Shown piece by piece: positions 8,349-16,443 of a stretch of 64,000 nt of DNA (positions are counted from its first letter, which is position 1; every line of letters starts with the position of its first letter). Source of the DNA: Thermomicrobiales bacterium. Lineage in GTDB: Bacteria > Chloroflexota > Chloroflexia > Thermomicrobiales > UBA6265. A program made the translations under genes and the position numbers. Below the pieces are notes generated by a model. It searched no databases and was not told the DNA's origin. It saw only the letters and a list, made by a program, of their open reading frames with translations. The DNA is taken from NCBI GenBank assembly GCA_019637585.1, contig JAHBVL010000006.1, positions 76,779 to 140,778 of the forward strand. The letters are read 5' to 3'.

Positions 8349-9521
8349 ATGGATGACGTACTCACCGGGCCGCAATCGTATCCTGAGCTGAGGGCGAGTG
8401 TCCGGCGGCTGTGCGAGGACTTCCCGGACGACTACTGGCGAGCGTGCGACCGGGACCGGCGATACCCTGCCGAGTTCGTCGCAACGATGACCGAGTCACG
8501 ACTGCTGGCGGCGCTGATCCCGGTTGAGTTTGGTGGACTGGGACTGTCCCTCCTCGAAGCCAGCATCATCCTGGAAGAAGTCAATCGATCGGGCGGCAAC
8601 GCGGCCGCCTGCCATGCCCAGATGTACATCATGGGCGCGCTCTTGCGCCATGGCAGCGCGGCACAGCATGCCCGCTGGCTTCCGGCGATCGCCAGAGGGG
8701 AGCTGCGGTTGCAGGCGTTTTCGGTGACCGAAGACGAAGCGGGATCGGATACGACGGCGATCAAAACCGAAGCGATACGAGATGGCGACGACTATGTCGT
8801 CAACGGCCACAAGAGCTGGACGAGCCGCGTCGAAGAATCGGATTTACTCCTGCTACTGGCCAGAACGCAACCTGAAACGGCGGCGAACCGGCGTGGGGAA
8901 GGACTCAGCCTCTTTCTCGTCGACCTGGCGGACGCGCGCAAACAGGGCGCTATCGAGATCGCGCCAGTTCGGACGATGCTCAACTACGCCACCTATCAGA
9001 TCACCTATCGGGATCTTCGCGTGCCTGCTGTGAATCTCATCGGCGCCGAAGGGCGGGGATTCAGGCATGCACTCGACGGAATGAATGCCGAACGGGTGCT
9101 CCTGGCGGCCGAAGCGATAGGGGACGGCTATTGGTTCGTGGAACGAGCCAGCCGCTACGCGACAAAGCGACAGGTGTTCGGCCGGCCGATTGGCGCCAAT
9201 CAGGGTATTCAGTTCCCCATTGCGCGGGCGTACGCGGCGGTTCGGGCGGCCGACGAGATGCGAACCGTTGCGGCGCGTCTGGCCGCTGCGAATCAGCCAT
9301 TCGGGGCCGAAGCGGGGATGGCCAAGCTGCTGGCGTCCGAAGCGAGCTGGCAGGCGGCCAATGCCTGTCTCGACACGCATGGCGGATATGGGTTCGTCGA
9401 TGCCTATGACGTCGAGCGGAAGTTTCGGGAGACTCGCCTCTATCAGGTCGCGCCGGTGAGCAACAACCTGGTGCTCTCGCATCTCGCCCAGCACGTTCTG
9501 GGGTTGCCGAGGAGCTACTGA
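8349..9521 (+). CDS. Acyl-CoA dehydrogenase family protein
   Basis: FAD-dependent acyl-CoA dehydrogenase of 390 residues. FSVTEDEAGSD (about 124-134) and YVVNGHKSWTSR (about 149-160) are the FAD/substrate signatures, and THGGYGFVDAYDVERKFRE lies near the C-terminus. The usual C-terminal catalytic Glu (YEG of medium-chain enzymes) is absent; the sequence there is LYQVAPVSNN. A Glu at 248 (NAERVLLA) aligns with the alternative base position used by isovaleryl-CoA dehydrogenase. I used the ATG at 8349 because GTGGAGGAGAG lies just upstream; a much longer reading begins inside the antisense permease. The next gene follows after 10 bases. Confidence 0.92.
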   Translation: MDDVLTGPQSYPELRASVRRLCEDFPDDYWRACDRDRRYPAEFVATMTESRLLAALIPVEFGGLGLSLLEASIILEEVNRSGGNAAACHAQMYIMGALLRHGSAAQHARWLPAIARGELRLQAFSVTEDEAGSDTTAIKTEAIRDGDDYVVNGHKSWTSRVEESDLLLLLARTQPETAANRRGEGLSLFLVDLADARKQGAIEIAPVRTMLNYATYQITYRDLRVPAVNLIGAEGRGFRHALDGMNAERVLLAAEAIGDGYWFVERASRYATKRQVFGRPIGANQGIQFPIARAYAAVRAADEMRTVAARLAAANQPFGAEAGMAKLLASEASWQAANACLDTHGGYGFVDAYDVERKFRETRLYQVAPVSNNLVLSHLAQHVLGLPRSY

Positions 9522-9531
9522 CCTGTCTGCC

Positions 9532-10836
9532 GTGACGCAGAGATCGGGCGCCTCTGGTGGCGTCTGGCGGATGTACGCCGGCGCTTCGGTGATTCTGTCG
9601 GTCGTGCTCGGGTTTGGGCTTGGCGCTGGTCTCTTTGTCGAACGGGGCCGAGGCGACCGCGTCGAGCTTGCCTGGATCGCCAGTGCGCAGGTTCATGGAC
9701 ACGCGCAGCTCTTCGGATTCGCGGTGCTGATGGTCATCGGTGTCGCGCTTCACTTCCTGCCCCGGCTGGCCGGTGGATCCTCCGTCAGCTCGCGAGCGGG
9801 GAGCGTGGCGCTGGGACTGTTGGCCGGCGGCATTCTTCTGCGAACTGCCGCCGCGCTCTTGCTGGCGAACAGCTCCATATCGAACCGGACCGAACGGCTG
9901 CAATGGCTGCTGTTGGCGGCCGTAGTGCTCGAGCTGGCCGGCGTCGTGACGGCGGGGATGGCGATCGGTCGCGCGCTCGATCTCGGCCGGTCCAGGCGTC
10001 GCGATGCGTTCGCCGCCATTCTTCCCCTTGCCTTCATTGCAATCGCGTCGCTCGTGCTGGCGTTGCTGATCGATGCGTATGCCGCCGGCCGCATGATCGG
10101 CACGCCATTCCGGGTCATGCCGGCTCGGGAGGTCGAGCTCTCCCAGTTCCTCATCCAGTATGGAACCCTCCTGGCCATCAGCGTCGCGATGTCGGCGCGA
10201 CTCTTTCCCCTCTACATCCGCACACCACTCATCAGCAAGAACGCGGTGACCATCGTCGCTGCGCTTCTGGCTGGGGGGCTTGTGGCGGGTGGAACCGGCA
10301 TCTGGACCGCATCCGGCTGGGTGGAGGCGACCGGCCGGGGACTGCTCTGCGCTGCCGCCATGGTGGCGATCTGGAAACTGGGTTTGTTGCGCCGCCGCCG
10401 GCCTTTGCCTCGACAACAACGTCCCACCATTGCCGAACCATTGCAGTGGTTTGTCGCGACGGCATATGCCTGGTTGGTCGTTGCCCTGATCACTGGTTGG
10501 GTAGGCGCGCTGGGCGCCGCTGGCGTCGTCGACGTGACGGTTCCCTCGTCGATGTCACGCCACGCATTTGGCGCCGGATTCGTCACCCTCCTGATTCTGG
10601 GAGTCGGTCAGTCGCTCCTGCCGGGGTTCGCCAAAACGACTCTCCGGAGCACTTTTCTGGCGTGGATTTTGTTGGTTCTGGGCAATATTGGAGCGCTTTT
10701 CCGCTTCGTGGCCGCGTCGGGATGGGTGTCTGAAGCACCGGCGGACTGGTTCGGCGGCGTCGCCGGCATCGCGGGTATTGCAGCACTGCTTCTCTTTGCC
10801 TGGAACTGCCGGATTTTTCACCGATTCTCATCGTGA
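9532..10836 (+). CDS. NnrS-like polytopic membrane protein
   Basis: Integral membrane protein of 434 residues with about 12 hydrophobic helices. AQVHGHAQLFGFAVLMVIG near 52-70 and SRHAFGAGFVTLLILGVG near 340 carry His residues placed as in NnrS and related heme-copper-oxidase-like proteins. NnrS is linked to nitric oxide stress, but no denitrification gene is visible here, so the role stays open. The start is GTG at 9532, 10 bases after the dehydrogenase stop, which suggests co-transcription. Confidence 0.72.
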   Translation: MTQRSGASGGVWRMYAGASVILSVVLGFGLGAGLFVERGRGDRVELAWIASAQVHGHAQLFGFAVLMVIGVALHFLPRLAGGSSVSSRAGSVALGLLAGGILLRTAAALLLANSSISNRTERLQWLLLAAVVLELAGVVTAGMAIGRALDLGRSRRRDAFAAILPLAFIAIASLVLALLIDAYAAGRMIGTPFRVMPAREVELSQFLIQYGTLLAISVAMSARLFPLYIRTPLISKNAVTIVAALLAGGLVAGGTGIWTASGWVEATGRGLLCAAAMVAIWKLGLLRRRRPLPRQQRPTIAEPLQWFVATAYAWLVVALITGWVGALGAAGVVDVTVPSSMSRHAFGAGFVTLLILGVGQSLLPGFAKTTLRSTFLAWILLVLGNIGALFRFVAASGWVSEAPADWFGGVAGIAGIAALLLFAWNCRIFHRFSS

Positions 10837-10958
10837 TTCTTCAGAAGCAAAGCGTACGTACGCATTGATGATCGCCACACCGGGATGTCGAAGACCGTTC
10901 TGTCGCTCGTTTCATCACGGCACGGACGCGGCTCGGAGCGTCGTCTGAAGCGGCTCGC

Positions 10959-10987
10959 TTGACTCCTGTTTCGCCGCTCTCTACTGT
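10959..10987 (+). promoter_or_regulatory. Possible promoter for the PF03640-like gene
   Basis: TTGACT (10959-10964), 17 bases, then TACTGT (10982-10987), about 140 bases before the start at 11127. The -35 box is 5 of 6 and the -10 box 3 of 6 against the housekeeping consensus. The long leader between it and the gene contains no riboswitch I can recognise. Confidence 0.4.
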
Positions 10988-11126
10988 AGGGACAGTGGCA
11001 TCCCTCGGACATACATTTGTCGGCCAGCGAATCATTGGCTGATAGCAAAACCCCTACATGCGAGGCAGTGCCACCGGTTCCGGTTCCGCTCAACCGGCGA
11101 CGAGAATCGCTCGCATGGGAGGCTGC

Positions 11127-11993
11127 ATGAAACGCGCTTTTGGACTCCTCGTGACCCTCGTGTTTGGTCTCATTGGAACAGGTATGGCTGTGGCGCCTGC
11201 CGTGGCACAGGATGACGCCACGACGGTGATGGTGGCCGAGTCGGACGATCTGGGTCAGCATCTGACCGACGCCAATGGCATGACGCTCTATCTCTTCGTC
11301 GTCGATGCAGAACCCGGAGTCAGCAATTGCTACGACGACTGCGCAGTCGCCTGGCCGATCTTCACCGCCGAAGAGCCCCTTACCCTGCCGGATGGGGTCG
11401 ATGGTGAACTTACCCTCATCGAGCGAACCGATGGCACGACGCAGGTTGCCTACAACGGCATCCCCCTTTACTACTGGCAGGCGGATATGAATCCCGGCGA
11501 CGCCACTGGCCAGGGTGTCGGCGATGTCTGGTTCGTTGTGGCCCCTGGCGAACAGCACGGTGACCGTGCGGCGGCGCTGGCGGCGGCAACGGCTTCGCCC
11601 GCGGCCTCGCCGGTCGCGATGGGGGAGACAACCCTCCTCGTCACCAGTCATCCCGATCTGGGCGACTTCTTCACCGATGCGGCTGGCAACACACTCTATC
11701 TCTTCACCAACGACACCGAGGCCGGCGTCAGCGCCTGTGAAGGTGATTGTGTGACGAACTGGCCCCTCTTCCAGGCGGAGGAACCGCTGACCCTGCCGGA
11801 GGGCGTCGATGGCGAACTGACCATCATCGAGCGGGCCGACGGCGAAACACAGGTGGCATACAACGGCATGCCGCTCTACTACTTCGCTGGCGATCAGGCC
11901 CCCGGCGACACCAACGGCCAGGAACGGGGCGGACGATGGTTCGTCGTCGCACCGGGTCTTCAGCATGGGGAGACGGAGGCGATCCCACAGTAG
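11127..11993 (+). CDS. Secreted protein with two PF03640-type repeats
   Basis: Exported protein of 288 residues. A Sec signal (MKRAFGLLVTLVFGLIGTGM, cleavage near PAVAQ) is followed by two copies of the COG4315/PF03640 repeat, about 35-150 and 170-285. Each copy has LYLF, a Cys pair (NCYDDC or ACEGDC), a WP(I/L)F step, EEPLTLP, GVDGEL, VAYNG and PLYY. An Ala/Ser/Pro linker joins them. The family has no assigned activity; its members are cell-surface or periplasmic, and the Cys pair is probably a disulfide. GGGAGG lies just before the ATG. It is followed by a short-word inverted repeat. Confidence 0.9.
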   Translation: MKRAFGLLVTLVFGLIGTGMAVAPAVAQDDATTVMVAESDDLGQHLTDANGMTLYLFVVDAEPGVSNCYDDCAVAWPIFTAEEPLTLPDGVDGELTLIERTDGTTQVAYNGIPLYYWQADMNPGDATGQGVGDVWFVVAPGEQHGDRAAALAAATASPAASPVAMGETTLLVTSHPDLGDFFTDAAGNTLYLFTNDTEAGVSACEGDCVTNWPLFQAEEPLTLPEGVDGELTIIERADGETQVAYNGMPLYYFAGDQAPGDTNGQERGGRWFVVAPGLQHGETEAIPQ

Positions 11994-12104
11994 CGCATAG
12001 TGCATGGTGCATAGTGAATAGTGCATAGGAATGTGGGGCGTCCGGGCGCCACGTGACGGGCACTATGAGCTATGCACCATCAACGATCAACTATCCACTA
12101 TGCA
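11994..12104. repeat. Short-word inverted repeat (GCATAGTG type)
   Basis: Left arm 11994-12030 repeats GCATAGTG/GCATGGTG words. Right arm 12061-12104 carries the complementary words (CACTATG, TATGCACCAT, CTATCCACTATGCAC). The 30-base centre can fold through GTGGGGCG and GGGCGCCAC. The unit fills the gap between two convergent genes. Its design matches the arms around the four-helix-bundle gene at 62371, but with nothing between the arms. Confidence 0.7.
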
Positions 12105-13256
12105 CTACTCCCCAACCTGCATCCCGAAGACCCGTTCCCCCAGATCGTCGAAAACCGACCAGTCGAGCTCGACGCAGGCTGATACGCCGCCGGGCAGGGT
12201 GTAGATGCCGTCCGGGGCGAGGAGGGGATCGGCGATGACATCCCGCTCGAAGTAGGCGCCGCCCGGCGAGAAGTGATCGCCCGGCAGATCGATGGCTTCG
12301 AGGGCGTTGAGTTGCAGGTTCATCGCCTTCCCCCAGCCGGAGTCGAGCATCCCGCCGATCCAGGTTTTCACTCCATGATCGGAACAAGCGTCGATGATCT
12401 CAATGGCTTCGCTGAACCCGGAAACGCGAGGGGGTTTCACGTTGACGATCAACCGCTCGAGGATGCCGTTCGCCCGCCAGAGATGCATGGCGGCTTGCGC
12501 GTCCCGCAGCGAATGAATCGACTCGTCCAGGCAGACGGGTGTTTTCAGCTCTTTCGAGATCTCGCTGTGCAGCACGATGTCATCATCGAAGAGAGGCTGC
12601 TCGATGAGCAGGAGATCGAGGCCATCCAGCCCCTTCAGCACCGGCCAGGTCGTCAGGTCATAGGCGGAATTGGCGTCGACCTGAAGCATGATGTCCGGGT
12701 AGGCGTTGCGCAGCGCGGTGGCGACCTCGACATCGAAGCCGGGCCAGATTTTCACCTTCAGGCGCGAATACCCGAGACCAACCGCTTTCTCCGCTCTGGC
12801 CAGAACGTCATCGACGGTCGTTCCGCCGATGCTCACTCCCACCGGGAAAGAGGTTCGGCCGCCACCCCAGAATGTCGCCAGCGGCTGTCCCGCGCGCTGG
12901 GCTTCGATGTCCCACAGCGCCGCTTCGACTGCGCTCTTGGCGAAGTTGGCGCCCTTGATCCAGGCGTATGAAGCGCGAAGGTCGTCGATGGTGCCGATCG
13001 ACCCGATCTCTTTCTGCCGCCGCGCCACCGCCGGCAGCACGAACTCCTTCAGCGACGTGACGACCGACGGGGGATCGACCTCCGACTTGTAGGCGGGATC
13101 GCTCAGGGTCGGGACTTCGCCGACGCCGGTCAGACCATCGGTCGTCCGGACCACCACGAAGGGGCGGGACAGTTCGCGATAGGTGCCGAACGAGGTCGTG
13201 AAAGGCGCCCGCAAGGTCAGTTTGATCAGATAGAGGTCGATGCTGGTCAGTCTCAC
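12105..13256 (-). CDS. Enolase-superfamily enzyme, N-succinylamino acid racemase / o-succinylbenzoate synthase type
   Basis: Muconate-lactonizing-subgroup enzyme of 383 residues. It shows a capping domain, the catalytic KVK (in SRLKVKIWPG), metal ligands in VDAN, IEQP and CLDES, and the second catalytic Lys in VNVKPPRVSGF. GGMLDSGWGKAMN is characteristic of the OSBS/NSAR branch. The GTG start overlaps the stop of the upstream acyltransferase-like gene (GTGA). No other menaquinone gene is present, and a COG3375-type partner is known from NSAR operons. I therefore favour N-acylamino acid racemization over MenC activity. Confidence 0.85.
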   Translation of the reverse strand: MRLTSIDLYLIKLTLRAPFTTSFGTYRELSRPFVVVRTTDGLTGVGEVPTLSDPAYKSEVDPPSVVTSLKEFVLPAVARRQKEIGSIGTIDDLRASYAWIKGANFAKSAVEAALWDIEAQRAGQPLATFWGGGRTSFPVGVSIGGTTVDDVLARAEKAVGLGYSRLKVKIWPGFDVEVATALRNAYPDIMLQVDANSAYDLTTWPVLKGLDGLDLLLIEQPLFDDDIVLHSEISKELKTPVCLDESIHSLRDAQAAMHLWRANGILERLIVNVKPPRVSGFSEAIEIIDACSDHGVKTWIGGMLDSGWGKAMNLQLNALEAIDLPGDHFSPGGAYFERDVIADPLLAPDGIYTLPGGVSACVELDWSVFDDLGERVFGMQVGE

Positions 13257-14335
13257 GGCTGGGACCCTTTCGTCAGGATGTAGTAGCTCTGGCGCTCATT
13301 CGTCTCGTCGTCGATTCGTGATGCGAACCCGGTTGCCACATAGTTTCCCGCTTCGACATGCATGGAAACACCGATCGGCCCTTCCTGCATGGCATCGGGC
13401 GGCAGATTGGCCGTTCGGACGGTCATGAATTCCCCGAGAATCTGTCGCATTTCCTGCCGCCAGTGCACCGCGGCGGCGGGATCGTGACGCATCAGCTCGT
13501 CGATGTTCCCCGGAATCTGATAGCGAACCGCCGCCGGTTGCAGATCGACGAGCTCGCGAAGCGTTTCGGCGGTCGCTTCCGGGATTGCGTCGATCTCCTC
13601 CTCGGAGCGCTGCCGGTAGTGCCCATCGCGCACCAGGTGAAGCCGTTCGTGCATGGCAGGGTCGAGCAGTTTCCAGTAGGCGGTGAACCGGTCGGTCGGC
13701 ACCTCGCCATAGAGCGAGCTGCGCATCACGCCATATTTGTCGATCGTCAGATTGACCATCGACGCCCCCAGTTTTTCGATGTTGAGCCGGGCGTTGGCTC
13801 CCCGCAGCGGATCGAAGGTCCAGGTCATGGCGTGATGACCAGATTCGACCGCCAGGTACGCCTGAAGCACTTTCAGGCACCACCCCAGACTACCGGCGCC
13901 TCGCACATCCTCCCGCACGCCGAGCATATGCGAGTAGAGCTCGCCCGATCGCGTTCCCATGCCGATGGCGAATCCAAGCCACCCATCGGCGTTGAAGCCC
14001 TTTTCCGGTTCGTAGGCCACGATGATGCCGCCGCCCGTGTCCTCCAGGATCGAGAGGACATTGACCGGCACCGTCTCCTCAGGCGGAAACCCCCAGACCC
14101 GCTGTTGCAGTGTCACCAGCAGCGCCAGCGCGTTGGTGTTCACTAATTCAGAAGGACCGTGATCGTAGGAATGCACCTGGTTGTGGGGCCAGGCAAGCGT
14201 GGCGAACGCGACCTGGCCAAGAACGGGGAAGTCGCGCTGCCAACCGTGCAGGTGGGCCCGGAAGCCGAACCGATCGGGCGACAGCGCCTCCCGGGCCGCG
14301 GCCAATGCTGTGTCGTGATCACCACCACTCTTCAT
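13253..14335 (-). CDS. COG3375-type GNAT acyltransferase (putative D-amino acid N-succinyltransferase)
   Basis: GNAT-superfamily protein of 360 residues. The acyl-CoA pyrophosphate-loop pattern appears in GVREDVRGAGSLGWCLK (about 148-164), and MTWTFDPLRGANARLNIEK is typical of the COG3375 group. In Geobacillus a related protein succinylates D-amino acids for the neighbouring racemase, and the 4-base overlap with the racemase gene here fits that pairing. The third pathway member, a desuccinylase, is not adjacent; an M20 enzyme lies far away at 44590. The protein is cytoplasmic, and its substrate is inferred. Confidence 0.78.
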   Translation of the reverse strand: MKSGGDHDTALAAAREALSPDRFGFRAHLHGWQRDFPVLGQVAFATLAWPHNQVHSYDHGPSELVNTNALALLVTLQQRVWGFPPEETVPVNVLSILEDTGGGIIVAYEPEKGFNADGWLGFAIGMGTRSGELYSHMLGVREDVRGAGSLGWCLKVLQAYLAVESGHHAMTWTFDPLRGANARLNIEKLGASMVNLTIDKYGVMRSSLYGEVPTDRFTAYWKLLDPAMHERLHLVRDGHYRQRSEEEIDAIPEATAETLRELVDLQPAAVRYQIPGNIDELMRHDPAAAVHWRQEMRQILGEFMTVRTANLPPDAMQEGPIGVSMHVEAGNYVATGFASRIDDETNERQSYYILTKGSQP

Positions 14336-14532
14336 CGTCTGCTCCAGATCGCCCGTTTCATGCCGCGGTCATTCTACTCAGTGAATCCTGGCTCTGGCTT
14401 TTTCAGCGGGTTGGATGCCGGCTTTCCGGGAATTCTGAGGCTCGCTCCGTAAATTCCAGCAGAGACCCGCTGGCGGAGTCGTTCGAGTCGCGGATGCGCT
14501 CGGCCGTCAGGGGGCCGAACCTGGAGTGACCG

Positions 14533-15108
14533 ATGAAACGATGGATTGCGGCGATCGCCGCATCGGCTTTTGCCCTGACGATCGTGATTGGAGGCTTTTC
14601 TGGACTGGTCCGAGCGCAGGATGAGAGCGCGACGCCACAGTCTGAACTGGAGACTGTCGATGAGCAGTCTGTTTCGTTCACCGAAGCGCTGGCCGCGGAA
14701 CTCGGCATTTCGGTCGACGCTCTGGAAGTGGCAATCGACAATGCCCAAACCACCTCCGGAACGAATGGTTTTGGCGGGAAGCGTGGTTCGTCGGGAGGAC
14801 CTGACGGCGATCACCGCTCCGGTGGCAATCCCGGCGATGGTGGCCGGAGCGGCAGCAGCTCGGACGGATTCTCAGGTGTGACCACCGCTGACCTGGCCAC
14901 CTTTCTCGGTGTAACCGAAGACGATATCCAGGCCGATCGGGAATCGGGACTGAATATCGTCGAAATCGCGGAGTCGCACGGCAAGACCGAGTCCGACCTG
15001 CGCGCATTCCTCATCGACCAGGCGACCGCCCGTATCGACGAGCGTCTCGCCGGACTCGCCGAAGAATCGGTCACCGAGGATGGAGGCACGCCGGCGGCGT
15101 CCGCCTGA
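14533..15108 (+). CDS. Small exported helical protein with Gly/Ser/Asp-rich centre
   Basis: Protein of 191 residues with a clear Sec signal (MKRWIAAIAASAFALTIVIG, cleavage near VRAQ). Two helical segments with similar grammar, SFTEALAAELGISVDALEVAI (about 49-69) and TADLATFLGVTEDDIQ (about 117-132), flank a low-complexity Gly/Ser/Asp stretch. Such repeats occur in exported proteins of unknown role in related bacteria. The ATG has GGAG upstream, and a strong hairpin terminator follows the stop. Confidence 0.75.
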   Translation: MKRWIAAIAASAFALTIVIGGFSGLVRAQDESATPQSELETVDEQSVSFTEALAAELGISVDALEVAIDNAQTTSGTNGFGGKRGSSGGPDGDHRSGGNPGDGGRSGSSSDGFSGVTTADLATFLGVTEDDIQADRESGLNIVEIAESHGKTESDLRAFLIDQATARIDERLAGLAEESVTEDGGTPAASA

Positions 15109-15124
15109 TCGTCAATACCCGATA

Positions 15125-15155
15125 CTCCCGCACCGGTGGATCGCCGGTGCGGGAG
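15125..15155 (+). terminator. Strong hairpin terminator after the small exported protein
   Basis: Perfect 12-base stem CTCCCGCACCGG (15125-15136) with CCGGTGCGGGAG (15144-15155), a 7-base loop, then CTTCTTG. It begins 16 bases after the stop. The T-run is weak but the stem is very stable. Confidence 0.7.
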
Positions 15156-15252
15156 CTTCTTGCGCTCGCTGTTTGCGTCTCGGGCTTGCCTCCATCATCA
15201 TCTGCATACGTCGCGAGACGCTGGATGATCGTGGTGCACGAACGGGGAGTGC

Positions 15253-16431
15253 ATGACACCGTTGCAGGGAGTTCGCGTTCTCGCGTTGGAGCAGGCGGTC
15301 GCCGGACCGCTCTGCACGCGCCATCTTGCCGATCTCGGCGCGGACGTCATCAAGATCGAACGTCCCGGCGGTGGTGACTTCGCCCGGACCTACGACCGTA
15401 CCGTTCATGGACTTTCCTCGTACTTCGTCTGGCTGAATCGGGGCAAGCGTTCCCTGTCGCTCGACCTCAAGCACCCCAGCGCGACCGGCATTCTCGACCG
15501 TCTGCTCGAGCGGTCGGATGTCGTCGTGCAGAATCTCGGACCGGGGGCCATCGACCGCCTCGGCTATCCACCCGCGGCGCTGCGGGAGCGGTTTCCGCGG
15601 CTGGTGGTCTGCGGTATCTCCGGATACGGATCGAGCGGACCGTATGTGAAGCGCAAAGCGTTCGATTTGCTTTTGCAGGGCGAAACCGGCGTCATCGCCA
15701 CGACCGGTGATGGCGAAGCGATGGCCAAGCTGGGCATTTCGGTCGGCGATATCGGCGCCGGCGTCTACGGGGCGATGGGTGTGCTGGCCGCGCTCTTCGA
15801 GCGGAATACTACCGGTCAGGGCAAGATCGTCGAGACGTCCCTCTTCGATGCTCTGGCCGAGTTCATGGGGTATCCCGCCTATTACACCCTCTACGGAGGA
15901 ACGCCCCCGGCCCGGGCTGGGGTTCGTCACGCGACGGTGGTGCCTTACGGCGCCTATCGCTGCGGGGACGGGCAGCAGGTTCTCTTCGCCGTGCAGACCG
16001 ATCAGCATTGGACGGCGTTCTGCACGATCGTCGCCGAACGTCCCGAGTGGCTGGACGATGCTCGCTTCGATTCGCCAACCAACCGCCGTCTCCATCGGGA
16101 CATCCTGGAGCCGGCGATCGAAGTCGCGTTCGAATCGCTCGATCGCGCTGAAGTGAACCGGCGGCTCGAGGTGGCCGATATCCCCTATGGAGATCTCAAC
16201 GAGATTTCCCAGTTCCTCGAGCATCCTCAGCTGACCGAACGAAACCGCTGGCGAGAGGTTCAGTCGCCGGGTGGACCGGTGCGGTCGATTCTGCCGCCCT
16301 GGACGATGGAGGAAACCGAGCTTGTCATGGGCGACATTCCCGGACCGGGAGAGGATACCGACGCCGTGCTGGCCGAGCTGGGCTACACCCAAACCGACAT
16401 CGACGGCTTGCGGGCCGATCGGGCCATCTAG
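15253..16431 (+). CDS. CaiB/BaiF (family III) CoA-transferase
   Basis: Class III CoA-transferase of 392 residues that moves CoA between carboxylic acids. N-terminal features are VRVLALEQAVAGPLCTRHLADLGADVIKIE. The catalytic Asp is expected at 138 in KAFDLLLQGETG, and NRGKRSLSLDL near 62-72 is the usual CoA-binding loop. GGGAG precedes the ATG. Twelve bases separate it from the next membrane protein gene. The acid pair is unknown; the lone acyl-CoA dehydrogenase and enoyl-CoA hydratase in the window are possible partners but not neighbours. Confidence 0.93.
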   Translation: MTPLQGVRVLALEQAVAGPLCTRHLADLGADVIKIERPGGGDFARTYDRTVHGLSSYFVWLNRGKRSLSLDLKHPSATGILDRLLERSDVVVQNLGPGAIDRLGYPPAALRERFPRLVVCGISGYGSSGPYVKRKAFDLLLQGETGVIATTGDGEAMAKLGISVGDIGAGVYGAMGVLAALFERNTTGQGKIVETSLFDALAEFMGYPAYYTLYGGTPPARAGVRHATVVPYGAYRCGDGQQVLFAVQTDQHWTAFCTIVAERPEWLDDARFDSPTNRRLHRDILEPAIEVAFESLDRAEVNRRLEVADIPYGDLNEISQFLEHPQLTERNRWREVQSPGGPVRSILPPWTMEETELVMGDIPGPGEDTDAVLAELGYTQTDIDGLRADRAI

Positions 16432-16443
16432 GATCAGCCGCCC

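Noticed and set aside
12105-13256. menC (o-succinylbenzoate synthase of menaquinone synthesis)
   Set aside because: Motifs do not separate MenC from the racemase, but no other menaquinone gene is near and the coupled COG3375 gene favours the racemase.
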